Positions 1 to 9,021 are shown, counted from the first letter of the stretch. The stretch: DNA of 64,000 bases from Xanthomonas sp. DAR 80977 (GCF_041240605.1 NZ_CP162487.1:248001-312000), one strand, 5' to 3'. Numbers and translations are program-made. The notes: generated by a model from the sequence alone, not told the origin.

Positions 1-284
1 CCACGCCAGCGCCGCCCGCAGCCGCCGAGGCCAAGGCGCAACCGCTGTCGGCGCCGCTGAAGCTGCTGCGCCAGGCGATCGAGGAAGCCTCCGACGACCA
101 GGGCTGGGCCGGGCTCGGCAGCGTCGGCAGCTACCTCAACAAGGTGCGCCCGGATTTCGATCCGCGCCTGTACGGGCACAAGAAGCTCAGCGACCTGCTG
201 CGCCGGCTGTCGGCGCAGTTCGAGATCGAGGAACGCGGCAACGAGGGCGGCGGCAAGCGCATCTTCGTGCGTTCGCGCAGTTGA
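1..284 (+). CDS. C-terminal part of a LOTUS/OST-HTH domain protein (probably NYN-domain nuclease family)
   Basis: Only the last 94 codons are present; the gene enters from the left edge in frame 3 and stops at TGA 282-284. The visible stretch starts with an Ala/Pro-rich linker and continues into a winged-helix-like unit with the phrases LGSVGSYLNKVRPDFDPRLYG and KKLSDLLRRL, then a basic strand ending KRIFVRSR. This is the usual form of the OST-HTH/LOTUS domain, which in bacteria often sits at the C-terminus of NYN (PIN-like) ribonuclease proteins and binds RNA. The nuclease half is outside the window, so that part is inference. The family call is fairly secure; substrate and role are unknown. 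Confidence 0.7.
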   Translation, partial: TPAPPAAAEAKAQPLSAPLKLLRQAIEEASDDQGWAGLGSVGSYLNKVRPDFDPRLYGHKKLSDLLRRLSAQFEIEERGNEGGGKRIFVRSRS

Positions 285-366
285 GCGGCATGCTGCTGCC
301 GGTCGCGCCATCGTGTGTCGCCCTGGCACGCCGCGGCGCTGCAGCGCGCATGCCGGAGCAACGGCG

Positions 367-969
367 ATGACCGACAAACCGTACGCCCCCTCCTGCGACC
401 GCAATCGCGACCCGATCCTGCAGGTGCTGCGGCGGCATTTCGCCGACCGCCGCCATGTGCTGGAGATCGGCAGCGGCACCGGCCAGCATGCGGTGCATTT
501 CGCCGCCGCCTTGCCGCAGCTGACCTGGCAATGCAGCGAGCGCGCCGAGCACCTGCCCGGCATCGCGCAATGGCTGGACGCGGCCGCCTTGCCGAACACG
601 CCGCCGGCCCTGGCGCTGGACGTGCAGGCAGGGCCGTGGCCGGCCGCCGGCTACGACGCGGTGTTCAGCGCCAATACGCTGCACATCATGGGCTGGCCCG
701 CGGTGCAGGCGTTCTTCGCCGGCGTCGGCGCGCTGCTGGCCGACCGCGCCGACGGCACGCTCGCAGTGTATGGGCCGTTCAACGATGGCGGCGCGTTCAG
801 CAGCGACAGCAACCGGGAGTTCGATGCCTGGCTGAAGGTGCGCGATGCAGCGAGCGGTATCCGCGACTTCGAGGCGGTCGACGCGCTGGCGCAGGCGCAA
901 GGACTGCTGCTGCAGGAGGACGTGGCGATGCCGGCGAACAACCGCTGCCTGGTCTGGCGGCGCGGCTGA
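367..969 (+). CDS. DUF938 family SAM-dependent methyltransferase
   Basis: 200 aa. Residues 30-45 hold the Rossmann motif I, VLEIGSGTGQHAVHF, followed by a predicted acidic strand end and the family-typical phrases FSANTLHIMGW and LAVYGPFNDGG. These match the DUF938 group of small class-I methyltransferases, whose substrate is not known to me. I chose ATG 367 because the upstream in-frame extension reads as non-coding and GGAG lies about ten bases ahead. It follows the LOTUS-domain gene on the same strand by about 80 bp and may share its transcript. Enzyme class is likely; biological role is not visible. Confidence 0.8.
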   Translation: MTDKPYAPSCDRNRDPILQVLRRHFADRRHVLEIGSGTGQHAVHFAAALPQLTWQCSERAEHLPGIAQWLDAAALPNTPPALALDVQAGPWPAAGYDAVFSANTLHIMGWPAVQAFFAGVGALLADRADGTLAVYGPFNDGGAFSSDSNREFDAWLKVRDAASGIRDFEAVDALAQAQGLLLQEDVAMPANNRCLVWRRG

Positions 970-1175
970 GCCCGGCGCCGCGCCTCGCGGCAGTGGCGCG
1001 CTGGGGCCCTGCGTACGGGCAGTTGCCTGCAGCCAATTCGTATCGCGGCTACGGTACGGCGCTACGCGAGGTCAGCCGCGCTCCCGCGGCATGATCGGCG
1101 CGAGGCATGCCGTGCGGCGCGTGGCAGGCATGCAACGCGCCGATGCAAGTACCGGGGCCGCCCCGCAGGCGCCGC

Positions 1176-1520
1176 CTACAGGGGTTCCGCCGTGCACAAC
1201 GCGCGCATGCTGGCCGAGCCCACGGTCTGCCGGTTGGCATCGGTGACCAGCACATTGGCGGTGATGTAGCCGCTGGTCCTGGGACAGTAGAAGCTGCAAT
1301 AGACCTGATTGGTGCAATTCGCCGGATAGATGACGCTGAGCCCGTTGGAATTGAACGACCAGGCATAGTTGTAGGCGCCGGCCGGCGTCACGTCCGCGTA
1401 GCAGAGATTGCTGCCGGTGCAGTCGAGGGTGACGCTCTGCGCGCGTGCCGATGGCGCGACGCCCAGCGATGCGGCGGAAACGAACAGCAATGCGGCGAGG
1501 GTCGAAACGACCTTGTTCAT
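1176..1520 (-). CDS. Secreted cysteine-containing hypothetical protein
   Basis: 114 aa with a clear Sec signal peptide: a lysine near the N-terminus, a hydrophobic core about residues 8-20 and an ARA-Q cleavage site. The mature part is about 86 aa, rich in Ser, Thr and Tyr, and contains six cysteines, so it probably forms disulfides in the periplasm or outside the cell. I do not recognise the family. An in-frame ATG two codons upstream (1526) exists, but AGGA is better spaced for the start used here. It is divergent from the next gene with a 378-bp gap, and codon use looks like the surrounding genes. Confidence 0.6.
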   Translation of the reverse strand: MNKVVSTLAALLFVSAASLGVAPSARAQSVTLDCTGSNLCYADVTPAGAYNYAWSFNSNGLSVIYPANCTNQVYCSFYCPRTSGYITANVLVTDANRQTVGSASMRALCTAEPL

Positions 1521-1898
1521 GGACATGTCCTGGTGGATGATCCCCTGCGTCCGGGATGCTGCCAGATCGCCCCGGCGAAGACGCGATGTCCATCACCGTC
1601 CACAAAAACGCAGAAGGTGGCCATGCCGGGACGTGCCGCATCTGGGACTGATTTCTCGGCGCAGCGATACCTCGAAGGCCAGGCCAGCATGGCGCGGGCC
1701 GACAACCTGCGCGTCGCGGCATGCGGCGCCGTGTCGCCGCCGGCCACAGCGACGTTGCGGGCACGTGAGGACAACGGCGCTCAGCCTCATCGCGCGCTCA
1801 CCCCGATGGCACGGGGGATTAACCGAACGTTCGCCACTGTGCGATCACCACGGGCCGATGCACATGGCCGGTGATCCCAATCACTGCGGAGCGTTCCC
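1521..1898. other. Divergent intergenic region, no gene seen
   Basis: This 378-bp stretch separates the secreted cysteine protein (leftward) from the glycine-zipper protein (rightward), so it must hold both promoters. I could not pick a convincing -35/-10 pair or a palindromic operator. The several short open frames crossing it look like shadows, with no ribosome-binding sites and arginine-rich composition. Confidence 0.4.
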
Positions 1899-2681
1899 AT
1901 GAGCAGCAGCAACGAAGCACGCGATCTCAATCGCGATCCCATCTCCGGCACGCCGGGTTCGCATCCGGTCGGCGTCGGCCTCGGCGGCACGGCGGGCGGC
2001 GTGGCCGCCGGCGCGCTGGCCGGTACCGTGTTCGGTCCGCTCGGCACCCTGATCGGCGCCGCGGTCGGCGTGGTCGCCGGCGCCGCCGCGGGCAAGGGCG
2101 TGGCCGAACGCATCGACCCCACCGGCGAAAGCGAATACTGGCGCGAGGAATACCGCAACCGCGACTACGTGAAGTCCGACTACGACTACGAGCGCGACTA
2201 CGCGGCCGCCTACGGCCTCGGCCTGCAGGCGCGCGAAGCGCATCCGAACCGGAGCTGGGACGAAACCGAGACCGAGCTGTCGCGCGACTGGGGCACACGC
2301 CGCGGCGAATCGCGCCTGGAGTGGGATGATGCCCGCCTGGCGGCGCGCGACTCCTGGCAGCGTGCCGACACCACCTACCGCACCTACGAAGACACCGACC
2401 GCTATTACGCCGAGCGCTTCGACAGCGTGGACTACCGCGATGCCGATGCCGGCTACGACGATTACCGCCCGGCCTACCGCTACGGCGTGCAGGCGCGCAG
2501 CCGCTACCAGGACCGCGATTGGGACGACCGCCTGGAAACGGATCTGGAAAGCGGTTGGGAGCGCGCCAAGGACCGCTCGCGGCTGACCTGGGCGCAGGCC
2601 AAGGCGGCGGTGCGCGAGGCGTTCCACTCGGATCGCTACGACGCCTCGGGCCGCGGCACGAAGCCGGATCCGCGGGTCTGA
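1899..2681 (+). CDS. Glycine-zipper protein with two Tyr/Asp-rich repeats (hypothetical)
   Basis: 260 aa. Residues about 25-70 are a glycine-zipper stretch (repeated GxxxG such as GTAGGVAAGALAG and GAAVGVVAGAAAGKG), the sort of segment that packs in membranes. The rest is hydrophilic and rich in Tyr, Asp and Arg. It contains two copies of one module: residues about 98-160 (YGLGLQAREAHPNRSW ... DWGTRRGESRLEW) and about 193-250 (YRYGVQARSRYQDRDW ... GWERAKDRSRLTW). I do not know a function; similar proteins are often annotated as stress or surface hypotheticals. A strong hairpin terminator follows. GCGGA sits a few bases ahead of the ATG. Confidence 0.7.
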   Translation: MSSSNEARDLNRDPISGTPGSHPVGVGLGGTAGGVAAGALAGTVFGPLGTLIGAAVGVVAGAAAGKGVAERIDPTGESEYWREEYRNRDYVKSDYDYERDYAAAYGLGLQAREAHPNRSWDETETELSRDWGTRRGESRLEWDDARLAARDSWQRADTTYRTYEDTDRYYAERFDSVDYRDADAGYDDYRPAYRYGVQARSRYQDRDWDDRLETDLESGWERAKDRSRLTWAQAKAAVREAFHSDRYDASGRGTKPDPRV

Positions 2682-2774
2682 CAGCGCGGTGAGTCGAGCC
2701 GAGCATCCCACTCGAGCGGGCGCAGCCAGAATCGCGCGCTCGCTTCGATCGACGATCCTCGCTCCGTTCTCCAC

Positions 2775-2807
2775 AACGCCGCCGGCACGCATGCCGGCGG
2801 CGTTTTT
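2775..2807 (+). terminator. Intrinsic terminator after the glycine-zipper gene
   Basis: A perfect 12-bp stem (AACGCCGCCGGC pairing with GCCGGCGGCGTT) around a six-base loop, followed by a T run. It ends the rightward transcript of the 1899-2681 gene. Confidence 0.85.
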
Positions 2808-2839
2808 CGTGGGCGAAGCGGATCGTTGGCCTAATGCCC

Positions 2840-2937
2840 TGTAGGAGCGGCTTCAGCCGCGACCGTTCTGTCCTGGCTGCGACGTTGCCGATCAGCTCCC
2901 ACACTGCCTGTCGCGGTTGAAACCGCTCCTGCAGGGG
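2840..2937. repeat. Pair of REP-like interspersed palindromes, opposite orientation
   Basis: One forward copy, TGTAGGAGCGGCTTCAGCCG plus CGAC, at 2840-2864 and one inverted, slightly diverged copy at 2910-2937 (GTCGCGGTTGAAACCGCTCC). Each has an inner palindrome (GCGGCTTCAGCCGC). The same element recurs at about 7.7, 8.9 and 29.1-29.5 kb in this window, always between genes, and is typical of xanthomonad genomes. Confidence 0.8.
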
Positions 2938-2986
2938 CGTGCTGGCCGGGCGCGTTTTTGACGCGTCGCGTGAACGACGCAGCCAT

Positions 2987-5900
2987 TCAAGCCGCCTGCA
3001 CGATATGCAGCGCCTTCGGATTGCGCCAGGTCGCCAGCAGCCGCGCCTCGCGCTGCTTGGCTTCGTGCAGGTGCGCTTCCTTGACGTGGCCGTAGCCGCG
3101 GATGTGCTCCGGCACGCTGGCGATCTCCACCGCCAGCGCCAGGTTGTCCGCCGCCAGGCGCTCCAGCAGTTCGCCCACGGTGCGTTCGTAGTCGGCGATC
3201 AGCTGCCGCTCGCCGCGGCGTTCGGCGCTGTAGCCGAAGAGGTCGAACCTGCCGCCGCGCAGCACGCGCAGCTTGGCCAGCCACTTGAACGCGGTGAACA
3301 TCCACGGCCCGTACTCGCGCTTGAGCGCGCGGCCCTGCGCATCCTTCCTGGCCAGCAGCGGCGGCGCCAGGTGGAAGCGCAGCGAATAGGCGCCGTCGAA
3401 CTGCTGCTGCAGCTGGCGCTGGAAATCGCTGCTGGTGTACAGCCGCGCCACTTCGTATTCGTCCTTGTAGGCCATCAGCTTGAACGCGTAGCGCGCCACC
3501 GCCTCGGTCAGTGCGGTGGAACCGGCGGCGACGCGCTGCTCGGCCTCGCGCACGCGCTCCACCAGCGTGGCGTAGCGCGCGGCGTACGCGGAGTCCTGGT
3601 AATCGACCAGGAACGCGCGGCGGCGCGCGACCAGTTCGTGCAGCGAGCGCGACAGGCGGGTGTCGTCCAGCGGCGCATGGCCGCTGTCGGCGGCATCGCC
3701 GGCCGCGGGCAGGTCGCGCGCCTGGCGCGCGTTGTGCGGGTTGCGCGGCGCGGCGCTGGCGCCGGCCTCGTGTCCTTCCCATTCGCCCGGCGGCAATTGC
3801 TGCAGCCGCTGCGCGCCGGGGTCGGCCTCGGCCACGACGCTGCCGGCCGTGCCCGCCGCCTGCCGCACCGCGGCCAGGTCCAGCGCCGCCAGGCGGCCCC
3901 AGGCGAAGGCCTGCTGGTTCATCGCCACCGCCGCGCCGTTGAGCTCGATCGCACGCATCAGCGCGGCATGCGACAGCGGCACCAGCCCCTGCTGCCAGGC
4001 ATAGCCGAGCATGAACAGGTTGCTGGCGATGGCATCGCCGAGCAGCGCGGTGGCCAGTTGCGTGGCGTCGAGCAGCAGCGGCTCGCGCCCGCCCAGGGCC
4101 AGGCGCACGCCGGCGACGATGTCGGCGGCGGGGAACTGCATGTCCGGATGCGTGGTGAAGGTGCCGGGCATCGCTTCGTAGGTGTTGAGCACCACCTGCG
4201 AGCGGTCGCCGCGCACCTTGGACAGCGCCCAGTAGTCGTTGACCACGACCATGTCGCAGCCCAGCACCAGGTCGGCCTCGCCGGCGGCGATGCGCACCGC
4301 GTGCAGGTCCTCGGGCTGGCGCGCCAGGCGGATATGGGTGGTGACCGCGCCGCCCTTCTGCGCCAGGCCGGTCTGGTCGAGCACGCTGGCGCCCTTGCCT
4401 TCCAGGTGCCCGGCCATGCCCAGCAGCGCGCCGATGGTGACCACGCCGGTGCCGCCGACGCCGGTGATGAGGATGTTCCAGGGCTGGCTCAGGTCGCTGC
4501 GGAAGCTGGGGAGCGGCAGGTCCTGCAGCAGCGTGGCCGCGTCGGCCTTGCCGCCCTTGCGCAGCTGCCCGCCGTGCACGGTGACGAAGCTGGGGCAGAA
4601 GCCCGAGACGCAGGAGTAGTCCTTGTTGCAGCCGGACTGGTCGATCTGGCGCTTGCGCCCGAACTCGGTCTCCTTCGGCAGCACCGACACGCAGAAGCTC
4701 TTCTCGCCGCAGTCGCCGCAGCCCTCGCAGACCAGCGAATTGACCAGCACGCGCTTGGCCGGGTCGGGCAGCTTGCCGCGCTTGCGCCGGCGCCGCTTCT
4801 CGGTGGCGCAGGTCTGGTCGTAGATCAGGATGCTGGTGCCCTTGACCTCGCGCAGGCGCTTCTGCACCGCGTCCAGCTCGCTGCGGTCGTGGAACTCCAC
4901 CTCGCTGGGGAACTGCTCGCGGCGCCGCGTCCACTTGCCGATGTCGTCGCTGACCAGGGCGATGGTGTGCACGCCTTCGGCGCGCATCTGCCGGGCGATG
5001 TCGGGCACGCTCAGGCTGCCGTCCACCGGCTGCCCGCCGGTCATCGCCACCGCGTCGTTGTAGAGGATCTTGTAGGTGATGTTGACGCCGGCGGCGATCG
5101 ACTGGCGGATCGCCAGCGAGCCGCTGTGGAAGTAGGTGCCGTCGCCGAGGTTCTGGAACACGTGCGGGGTGTCGGTGAACGGCGCCTGCCCGGCCCAGGT
5201 GACGCCTTCGCCGCCCATGTGGGTGAAGGTGTCGGTGGAGCGGTCCATCCACGTCACCATGTAGTGGCAGCCGATCCCGCCCAGCGCGCGCGAGCCTTCC
5301 GGCACCACGGTGGAGGTGTTGTGCGGGCAGCCGGAGCAGTAGTGCGGCACGCGCGGGAAATTGGCGCGCGGCAAGGCCATTTCCGCTTCCTTGGCTTCCA
5401 TCCAGCGCAGCCGCTGCTCGATCGACTCGGTGTTGAAGAACCGTTGGATGCGCTTGCCGATCACCGCGGCGATGGTCGCCGGGGTCAGTTCGCCGGTGGA
5501 CGGCAGGATCCATTCGCCGGCCTCGTCGTACTTGCCGACGATGCTCGGGCGCGGCCCGGCGCTGGCCGGCCAGTTGTAGAACTGCTCCTTCATCTGCCGC
5601 TCGATGAAGGCCTTCTTCTCCTCCACCACCACGATGTCGTCCAGGCCCTGCGCGAACGCGGCGATGCCGATCGGCTCCAGCGGCCAAGTCATGCCGACCT
5701 TGTACACGCGGATGCCGATGTCGCGGCAGGCGCGCTCGTCCAGGCCCAGGTATTCCAGCGCCTGCAGCACGTCCAGGTAGCTCTTGCCGGTGGTGACGAT
5801 GCCCAGCCGCGCATGCGGCGAATCCAGCACCGTGCGGTCCACGCCGTTGGCGCGGGCGAAGGCCTGCGCGGCGCGCACCGCATAGCGGTGCAGGCGCATC

Positions 5901-6694
5901 TCCTGGTCCAGCGGCGGGTCCGGCCAGCGGATGTTGAGCCCGCCCGGCGGCAGTTCGAAATCCTCCGGCAGCACGATCTGCCGCGCGAACGGGTCCACCT
6001 CCACCGAGGCCGAGGATTCCACCGTCTCGGCGATGGTCTTGAAGCCGATCCAGCGCCCGGTGTAGCGGCTCATCGCCCAGCCGACCAGGCCCAGGTCGAG
6101 GATGTCCTGCACTCCGGCCGGATTGAGCACCGGCATCATCGCGCTGACGAATTCCTCTTCCGAGCCGTGCGGCAGGGTCGAACTGCGGCAGGCGTGGTCG
6201 TCGGCGGCCAGCGCCAGCACGCCGCCGTGGCGCGAGGTGCCGGCGGCGTTGCCGTGCTTGAACACGTCGCCGCAGCGGTCCACGCCGGGGCCCTTGCCGT
6301 ACCACATCGCGTACACGCCATCCACGCGCGCGCCGGGGAACAGGTTGGTCTGCTGCGTGCCCCACACCATGGTCGCGCCCAGGTCCTCGTTGAGGCCGGG
6401 CTGGAACTTCACGTTGGCCGCGTCCAGGTGCTTGCGCGCGCGCCACAGCTCCAGGTCGAAGCCGCCCAGCGGGCTGCCGCGGTAGCCGCTGACGAAGCCG
6501 CCGGTGTTCAGCCCGGCGGCGCGGTCGCGCAGCTGCTGCATCAGCGGCAGGCGCACCAGCGCCTGCACCCCGGACAGGTAGATGCGGCCGTCGGTGCGGG
6601 TGTACTTGTGCTCCAGGGTGTAGCCGGTGTCCACGCTGTCGGCGGCCGGTACGGCGAGGGAAGACGGCGGACGCGGATCGGCGATGCGGTTCAT
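2987..6694 (-). CDS. Indolepyruvate/2-oxoacid ferredoxin oxidoreductase, fused single-chain form
   Basis: 1235 aa, much longer than archaeal IorA or IorB alone, because alpha- and beta-type parts are joined. The N-terminal part (GYRGSPLGGFD, FQPGLNEDLGATMVWGTQQ) and the middle GIGCHYMVTWMDRST with GEGVTWAGQAPF carry the thiamine-diphosphate regions. A short cysteine-rich segment around residues 680-720 (VCEGCGDCGEKSFCVSV, then NKDYSCVSGFCPSF) looks like iron-sulfur ligands. ITGVGGTGVVTIGALLG near residue 755 begins the gamma/IorB-like part. Such enzymes oxidatively decarboxylate aryl- or branched-chain 2-oxoacids to acyl-CoA, reducing ferredoxin. The start is placed at MNRIADP; a 25-codon upstream extension looks non-coding. 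It stands alone. Confidence 0.87.
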   Translation of the reverse strand: MNRIADPRPPSSLAVPAADSVDTGYTLEHKYTRTDGRIYLSGVQALVRLPLMQQLRDRAAGLNTGGFVSGYRGSPLGGFDLELWRARKHLDAANVKFQPGLNEDLGATMVWGTQQTNLFPGARVDGVYAMWYGKGPGVDRCGDVFKHGNAAGTSRHGGVLALAADDHACRSSTLPHGSEEEFVSAMMPVLNPAGVQDILDLGLVGWAMSRYTGRWIGFKTIAETVESSASVEVDPFARQIVLPEDFELPPGGLNIRWPDPPLDQEMRLHRYAVRAAQAFARANGVDRTVLDSPHARLGIVTTGKSYLDVLQALEYLGLDERACRDIGIRVYKVGMTWPLEPIGIAAFAQGLDDIVVVEEKKAFIERQMKEQFYNWPASAGPRPSIVGKYDEAGEWILPSTGELTPATIAAVIGKRIQRFFNTESIEQRLRWMEAKEAEMALPRANFPRVPHYCSGCPHNTSTVVPEGSRALGGIGCHYMVTWMDRSTDTFTHMGGEGVTWAGQAPFTDTPHVFQNLGDGTYFHSGSLAIRQSIAAGVNITYKILYNDAVAMTGGQPVDGSLSVPDIARQMRAEGVHTIALVSDDIGKWTRRREQFPSEVEFHDRSELDAVQKRLREVKGTSILIYDQTCATEKRRRRKRGKLPDPAKRVLVNSLVCEGCGDCGEKSFCVSVLPKETEFGRKRQIDQSGCNKDYSCVSGFCPSFVTVHGGQLRKGGKADAATLLQDLPLPSFRSDLSQPWNILITGVGGTGVVTIGALLGMAGHLEGKGASVLDQTGLAQKGGAVTTHIRLARQPEDLHAVRIAAGEADLVLGCDMVVVNDYWALSKVRGDRSQVVLNTYEAMPGTFTTHPDMQFPAADIVAGVRLALGGREPLLLDATQLATALLGDAIASNLFMLGYAWQQGLVPLSHAALMRAIELNGAAVAMNQQAFAWGRLAALDLAAVRQAAGTAGSVVAEADPGAQRLQQLPPGEWEGHEAGASAAPRNPHNARQARDLPAAGDAADSGHAPLDDTRLSRSLHELVARRRAFLVDYQDSAYAARYATLVERVREAEQRVAAGSTALTEAVARYAFKLMAYKDEYEVARLYTSSDFQRQLQQQFDGAYSLRFHLAPPLLARKDAQGRALKREYGPWMFTAFKWLAKLRVLRGGRFDLFGYSAERRGERQLIADYERTVGELLERLAADNLALAVEIASVPEHIRGYGHVKEAHLHEAKQREARLLATWRNPKALHIVQAA

Positions 6695-6855
6695 GGCTTG
6701 CCTGGAGATGGAAGGCTGGCGCGTGCGCGGCGCAGGCCAGGCACGATCCCCCGATTGTATCAGCGCCATTTTTGTGGGCCTGCCCCTCGCCCCGGGCGGC
6801 GGACGCGGTTAGGATGCGGATGGGGGAGGGGACCACCTCCAAGGGGTTGTCAGCA

Positions 6856-7494
6856 GTGAATGCACATAAATACGCACTGGCCGCGATGCTGGCCTGGGTG
6901 GGCATGGCCGCGGTCGATGCGCGCGCGCAGGCCTTGCCGGCGCCGAAGGAGTTCTACTTCGACCAGGACCGCAGCACCGCGCGTCCGATCACCGCGGTCG
7001 CCGGCAGCGGCGATGCGCTGGTCGATCGTCTCGCCAGCATCGTGCAGCGCGATCCGAACGCGGCCGAGGCGCGCGCGCAGCTGGCGGCGATCGCCATGGC
7101 CGGCGGCCGCCGCGAACTGGGCGAAGAGCTGTACCAGGCCGCGCTGCGCACGCTGAGCGCCGGCGCGCAGCGCCGCCAGATCGAGTGGAACTACGGCTGG
7201 GACCTGTTGCGCGCCGGCGATCCGGCGCGTGCGCTGGCGCAATGGAGCGGCCTGGTCAACGGCCGCCCGGCGGCGCCGGACTGGGTGCCGCCGACGCTGG
7301 CGCTGGTGCTGTGGCGGCTGGACCGCAAGGACGAGGCGGTGAAGTGGTACGCCGCCGCCGTGCGCACCTGGCCGGACCAGTGGGGCCCCGGCGCCGATTT
7401 CGCCAAGCTGCTGCCGGCCTGGCGCGACGACGAACGCGCCACCCTGGCCGAGGTGCAGGCCGCCTGGCAGGCCAAGCCGCCTGCCTGGCCCTGA
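6856..7494 (+). CDS. Periplasmic TPR-type protein with signal peptide
   Basis: 212 aa starting at GTG 6856; AAGGGG lies nine bases ahead and the next 25 residues form a signal peptide ending ARAQA. The mature chain has two or three degenerate tetratricopeptide units (AEARAQLAAIAMAGGRRELG, GDPARALAQWSGLV, LDRKDEAVKWYAAAVRTWP), suggesting a protein-protein scaffold in the periplasm. I do not recognise a named family. Upstream in-frame ATGs at 6772 would add a non-signal-like leader and were rejected. It is divergent from the oxidoreductase gene and separated by about 160 bp. Confidence 0.7.
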   Translation: MNAHKYALAAMLAWVGMAAVDARAQALPAPKEFYFDQDRSTARPITAVAGSGDALVDRLASIVQRDPNAAEARAQLAAIAMAGGRRELGEELYQAALRTLSAGAQRRQIEWNYGWDLLRAGDPARALAQWSGLVNGRPAAPDWVPPTLALVLWRLDRKDEAVKWYAAAVRTWPDQWGPGADFAKLLPAWRDDERATLAEVQAAWQAKPPAWP

Positions 7495-8015
7495 GCTGCC
7501 GGGCTTGGAGGTACGGTGAGGTTCGCGCGATCGGTGACGATCATGTGGGGCGCTGGACATCGTGTCATCGTGCCAGTCATGGCTGGAGCCGCCGCATGGG
7601 CTGCGCACGCCGATCGGCCGGGCGCGCTGTAGAGCGCAACTGCGGGGGCTTCGGCGCCGCCGCCATCCGCAACCGTTGGGTCCGTCGCTTCGTTTGTCGC
7701 GACTGAAGTCGCTCCCACAGAGGCTGCAGCGAGCGTCCCTGACGCACTGTGAGGGGCTCCAGATGCGCCGCGCAATGCGTCAGAAAGACCATCGCTTCGC
7801 CGATGGCGGCTGATGGCCCGAGACTACTCGGAGTTGCTCCTACAGGGCCTGTGGCAGGCATGCCGGGTGCATTGTGGGAGCGACTTCAGTCGCGACGCAT
7901 TGAAGTTGCATGCGCCAGCGCAGTTATGCAGCGCACCGGCGCATCCGGCCACCAAATCGCGGCCCGCGCACCCATGCGATGATGCCGCGTCCCGCTGGAC
8001 TTTAGTGTTGTGCCG
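7495..8015. repeat. 521-bp intergenic region with REP-like palindromes
   Basis: No gene seen. It holds an inverted REP-like copy at 7696-7722 (GTCGCGACTGAAGTCGCTCC), a degraded one around 7820-7848, and a forward copy at 7873-7899 (TGTGGGAGCGACTTCAGTCG plus CGACGCA). Both clear copies have the GCGACTTCAGTCGC inner palindrome variant. The promoter of the AEC transporter must lie in the last part but I could not assign it. Confidence 0.7.
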
Positions 8016-8930
8016 ATGGCTTTCGACGCGTTCGCCCTGATGCTGGCCATGTTGGTGCTCGGCAAGCTGTTCGCGCAGTTGCGCGCGCTGCCGCCCACCA
8101 CCCCAGAAGTGCTCAACGGCGTGGTGCTGTACCTGTGCCTGCCGGCCTCGGTGCTGATCTACGTGCCGCGCCTGCAGTTGGACCTGTCCCTGCTCGGCGT
8201 GATGCTGACCCCTTGGCTGCTGGCCGGCGCGACCGTGCTCGCGGCGCTGGCCTTGCGCCGGCCGCTGCGCCTGCGCCGCGACCAGTACGCGGTGCTGCTG
8301 CTGTGCGTGGCGCTGAGCAATTCCAGCTTCATCGGCTATCCGATGGTGCGCGCGCTGCTCGGCGAGGCGGCGCTGCCGTATGCGGTGGTCTACGACCAGT
8401 TCGGCACCTTCCTGTTGCTGTCCAGCTTCGGCCTGTACGTGCTGGCCCGCTACAGTGGCGAAACCCCGCCGTCGCCGCGGCAGACGCTGCTGCGCATGCT
8501 CCGCTTCCCGCCGCTGTGGGCGCTGGCGTTCGCACTGACGCTGATGCCGGTGCAGCCGCCGGCGTGGATCGCCTCGGGCCTGCAGCACCTGGCCGATGCG
8601 ATGCTGCCGCTGGTGATGCTGGCGGTGGGCCTCTCGATCCAGCTGCGGCTGCCGCGCGAGGAACTGCAACCGCTCGCCGCCGGCCTGCTGCTGAAGCTGC
8701 TGCTGTTGCCGGCGCTGGCCTGGCCGCTGTCGTGGGCGCTGGGCCTGCGCGGCCAGGCGCTGCAGGCCAACGTGCTCGAATCGGCGATGCCGACGATGAT
8801 CACCGCGGCGATGCTGGCGATCTCGCACCGGCTGGCGCCGCGGCTGGCGGCGGCACTGGTCGGCTACGGCATCGTGCTGTCGCTGGCCACGCTGCCGGCC
8901 TGGGCATGGCTGCTGCGGACGCTTCTGTAG
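8016..8930 (+). CDS. AEC (auxin efflux carrier) family transporter
   Basis: 304 aa, almost entirely hydrophobic with about ten predicted membrane helices in two halves separated by a short polar part near residue 160. Typical family phrases are LYLCLPASVLIYVP in the first half, SNSSFIGYPMVRALLGE, and ESAMPTMITAAMLA in the second. AEC carriers move small organic anions across the inner membrane; substrate cannot be told. ATG 8016 is chosen; GTG 8010 is an alternative. The stop codon TAG is supplied by the first bases of a REP-like element (TGTAGGAG), so the last residues may differ in relatives. Confidence 0.85.
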   Translation: MAFDAFALMLAMLVLGKLFAQLRALPPTTPEVLNGVVLYLCLPASVLIYVPRLQLDLSLLGVMLTPWLLAGATVLAALALRRPLRLRRDQYAVLLLCVALSNSSFIGYPMVRALLGEAALPYAVVYDQFGTFLLLSSFGLYVLARYSGETPPSPRQTLLRMLRFPPLWALAFALTLMPVQPPAWIASGLQHLADAMLPLVMLAVGLSIQLRLPREELQPLAAGLLLKLLLLPALAWPLSWALGLRGQALQANVLESAMPTMITAAMLAISHRLAPRLAAALVGYGIVLSLATLPAWAWLLRTLL

Positions 8931-8999
8931 GAGGGGCTTCGGCCCCGACCGGGGCGTTACCGGCAATGCCCGCTCGGGCTTGAACCCTCTCCTGCAGGC
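8927..8999. repeat. REP-like palindrome pair at the 3' end of the AEC gene
   Basis: Forward copy TGTAGGAGGGGCTTCGGCCC plus CGACC at 8927-8951 and inverted copy at 8974-8999 (CTCGGGCTTGAACCCTCTCC). The inner palindrome is GGGGCTTCGGCCCC, a variant of the GCGGCTTCAGCCGC seen elsewhere. The pair lies between converging genes and could act as a bidirectional transcription end. Confidence 0.75.
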
Positions 9000-9021
9000 C
9001 TCCTGCAGGAAAGCACCCCGC

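Noticed and set aside
2939..6859. Long open frame on the plus strand opposite the indolepyruvate oxidoreductase
   Set aside because: Arg/His/Ala-rich, no motif and no start signal; it is a shadow caused by high third-position GC in the true minus-strand gene.
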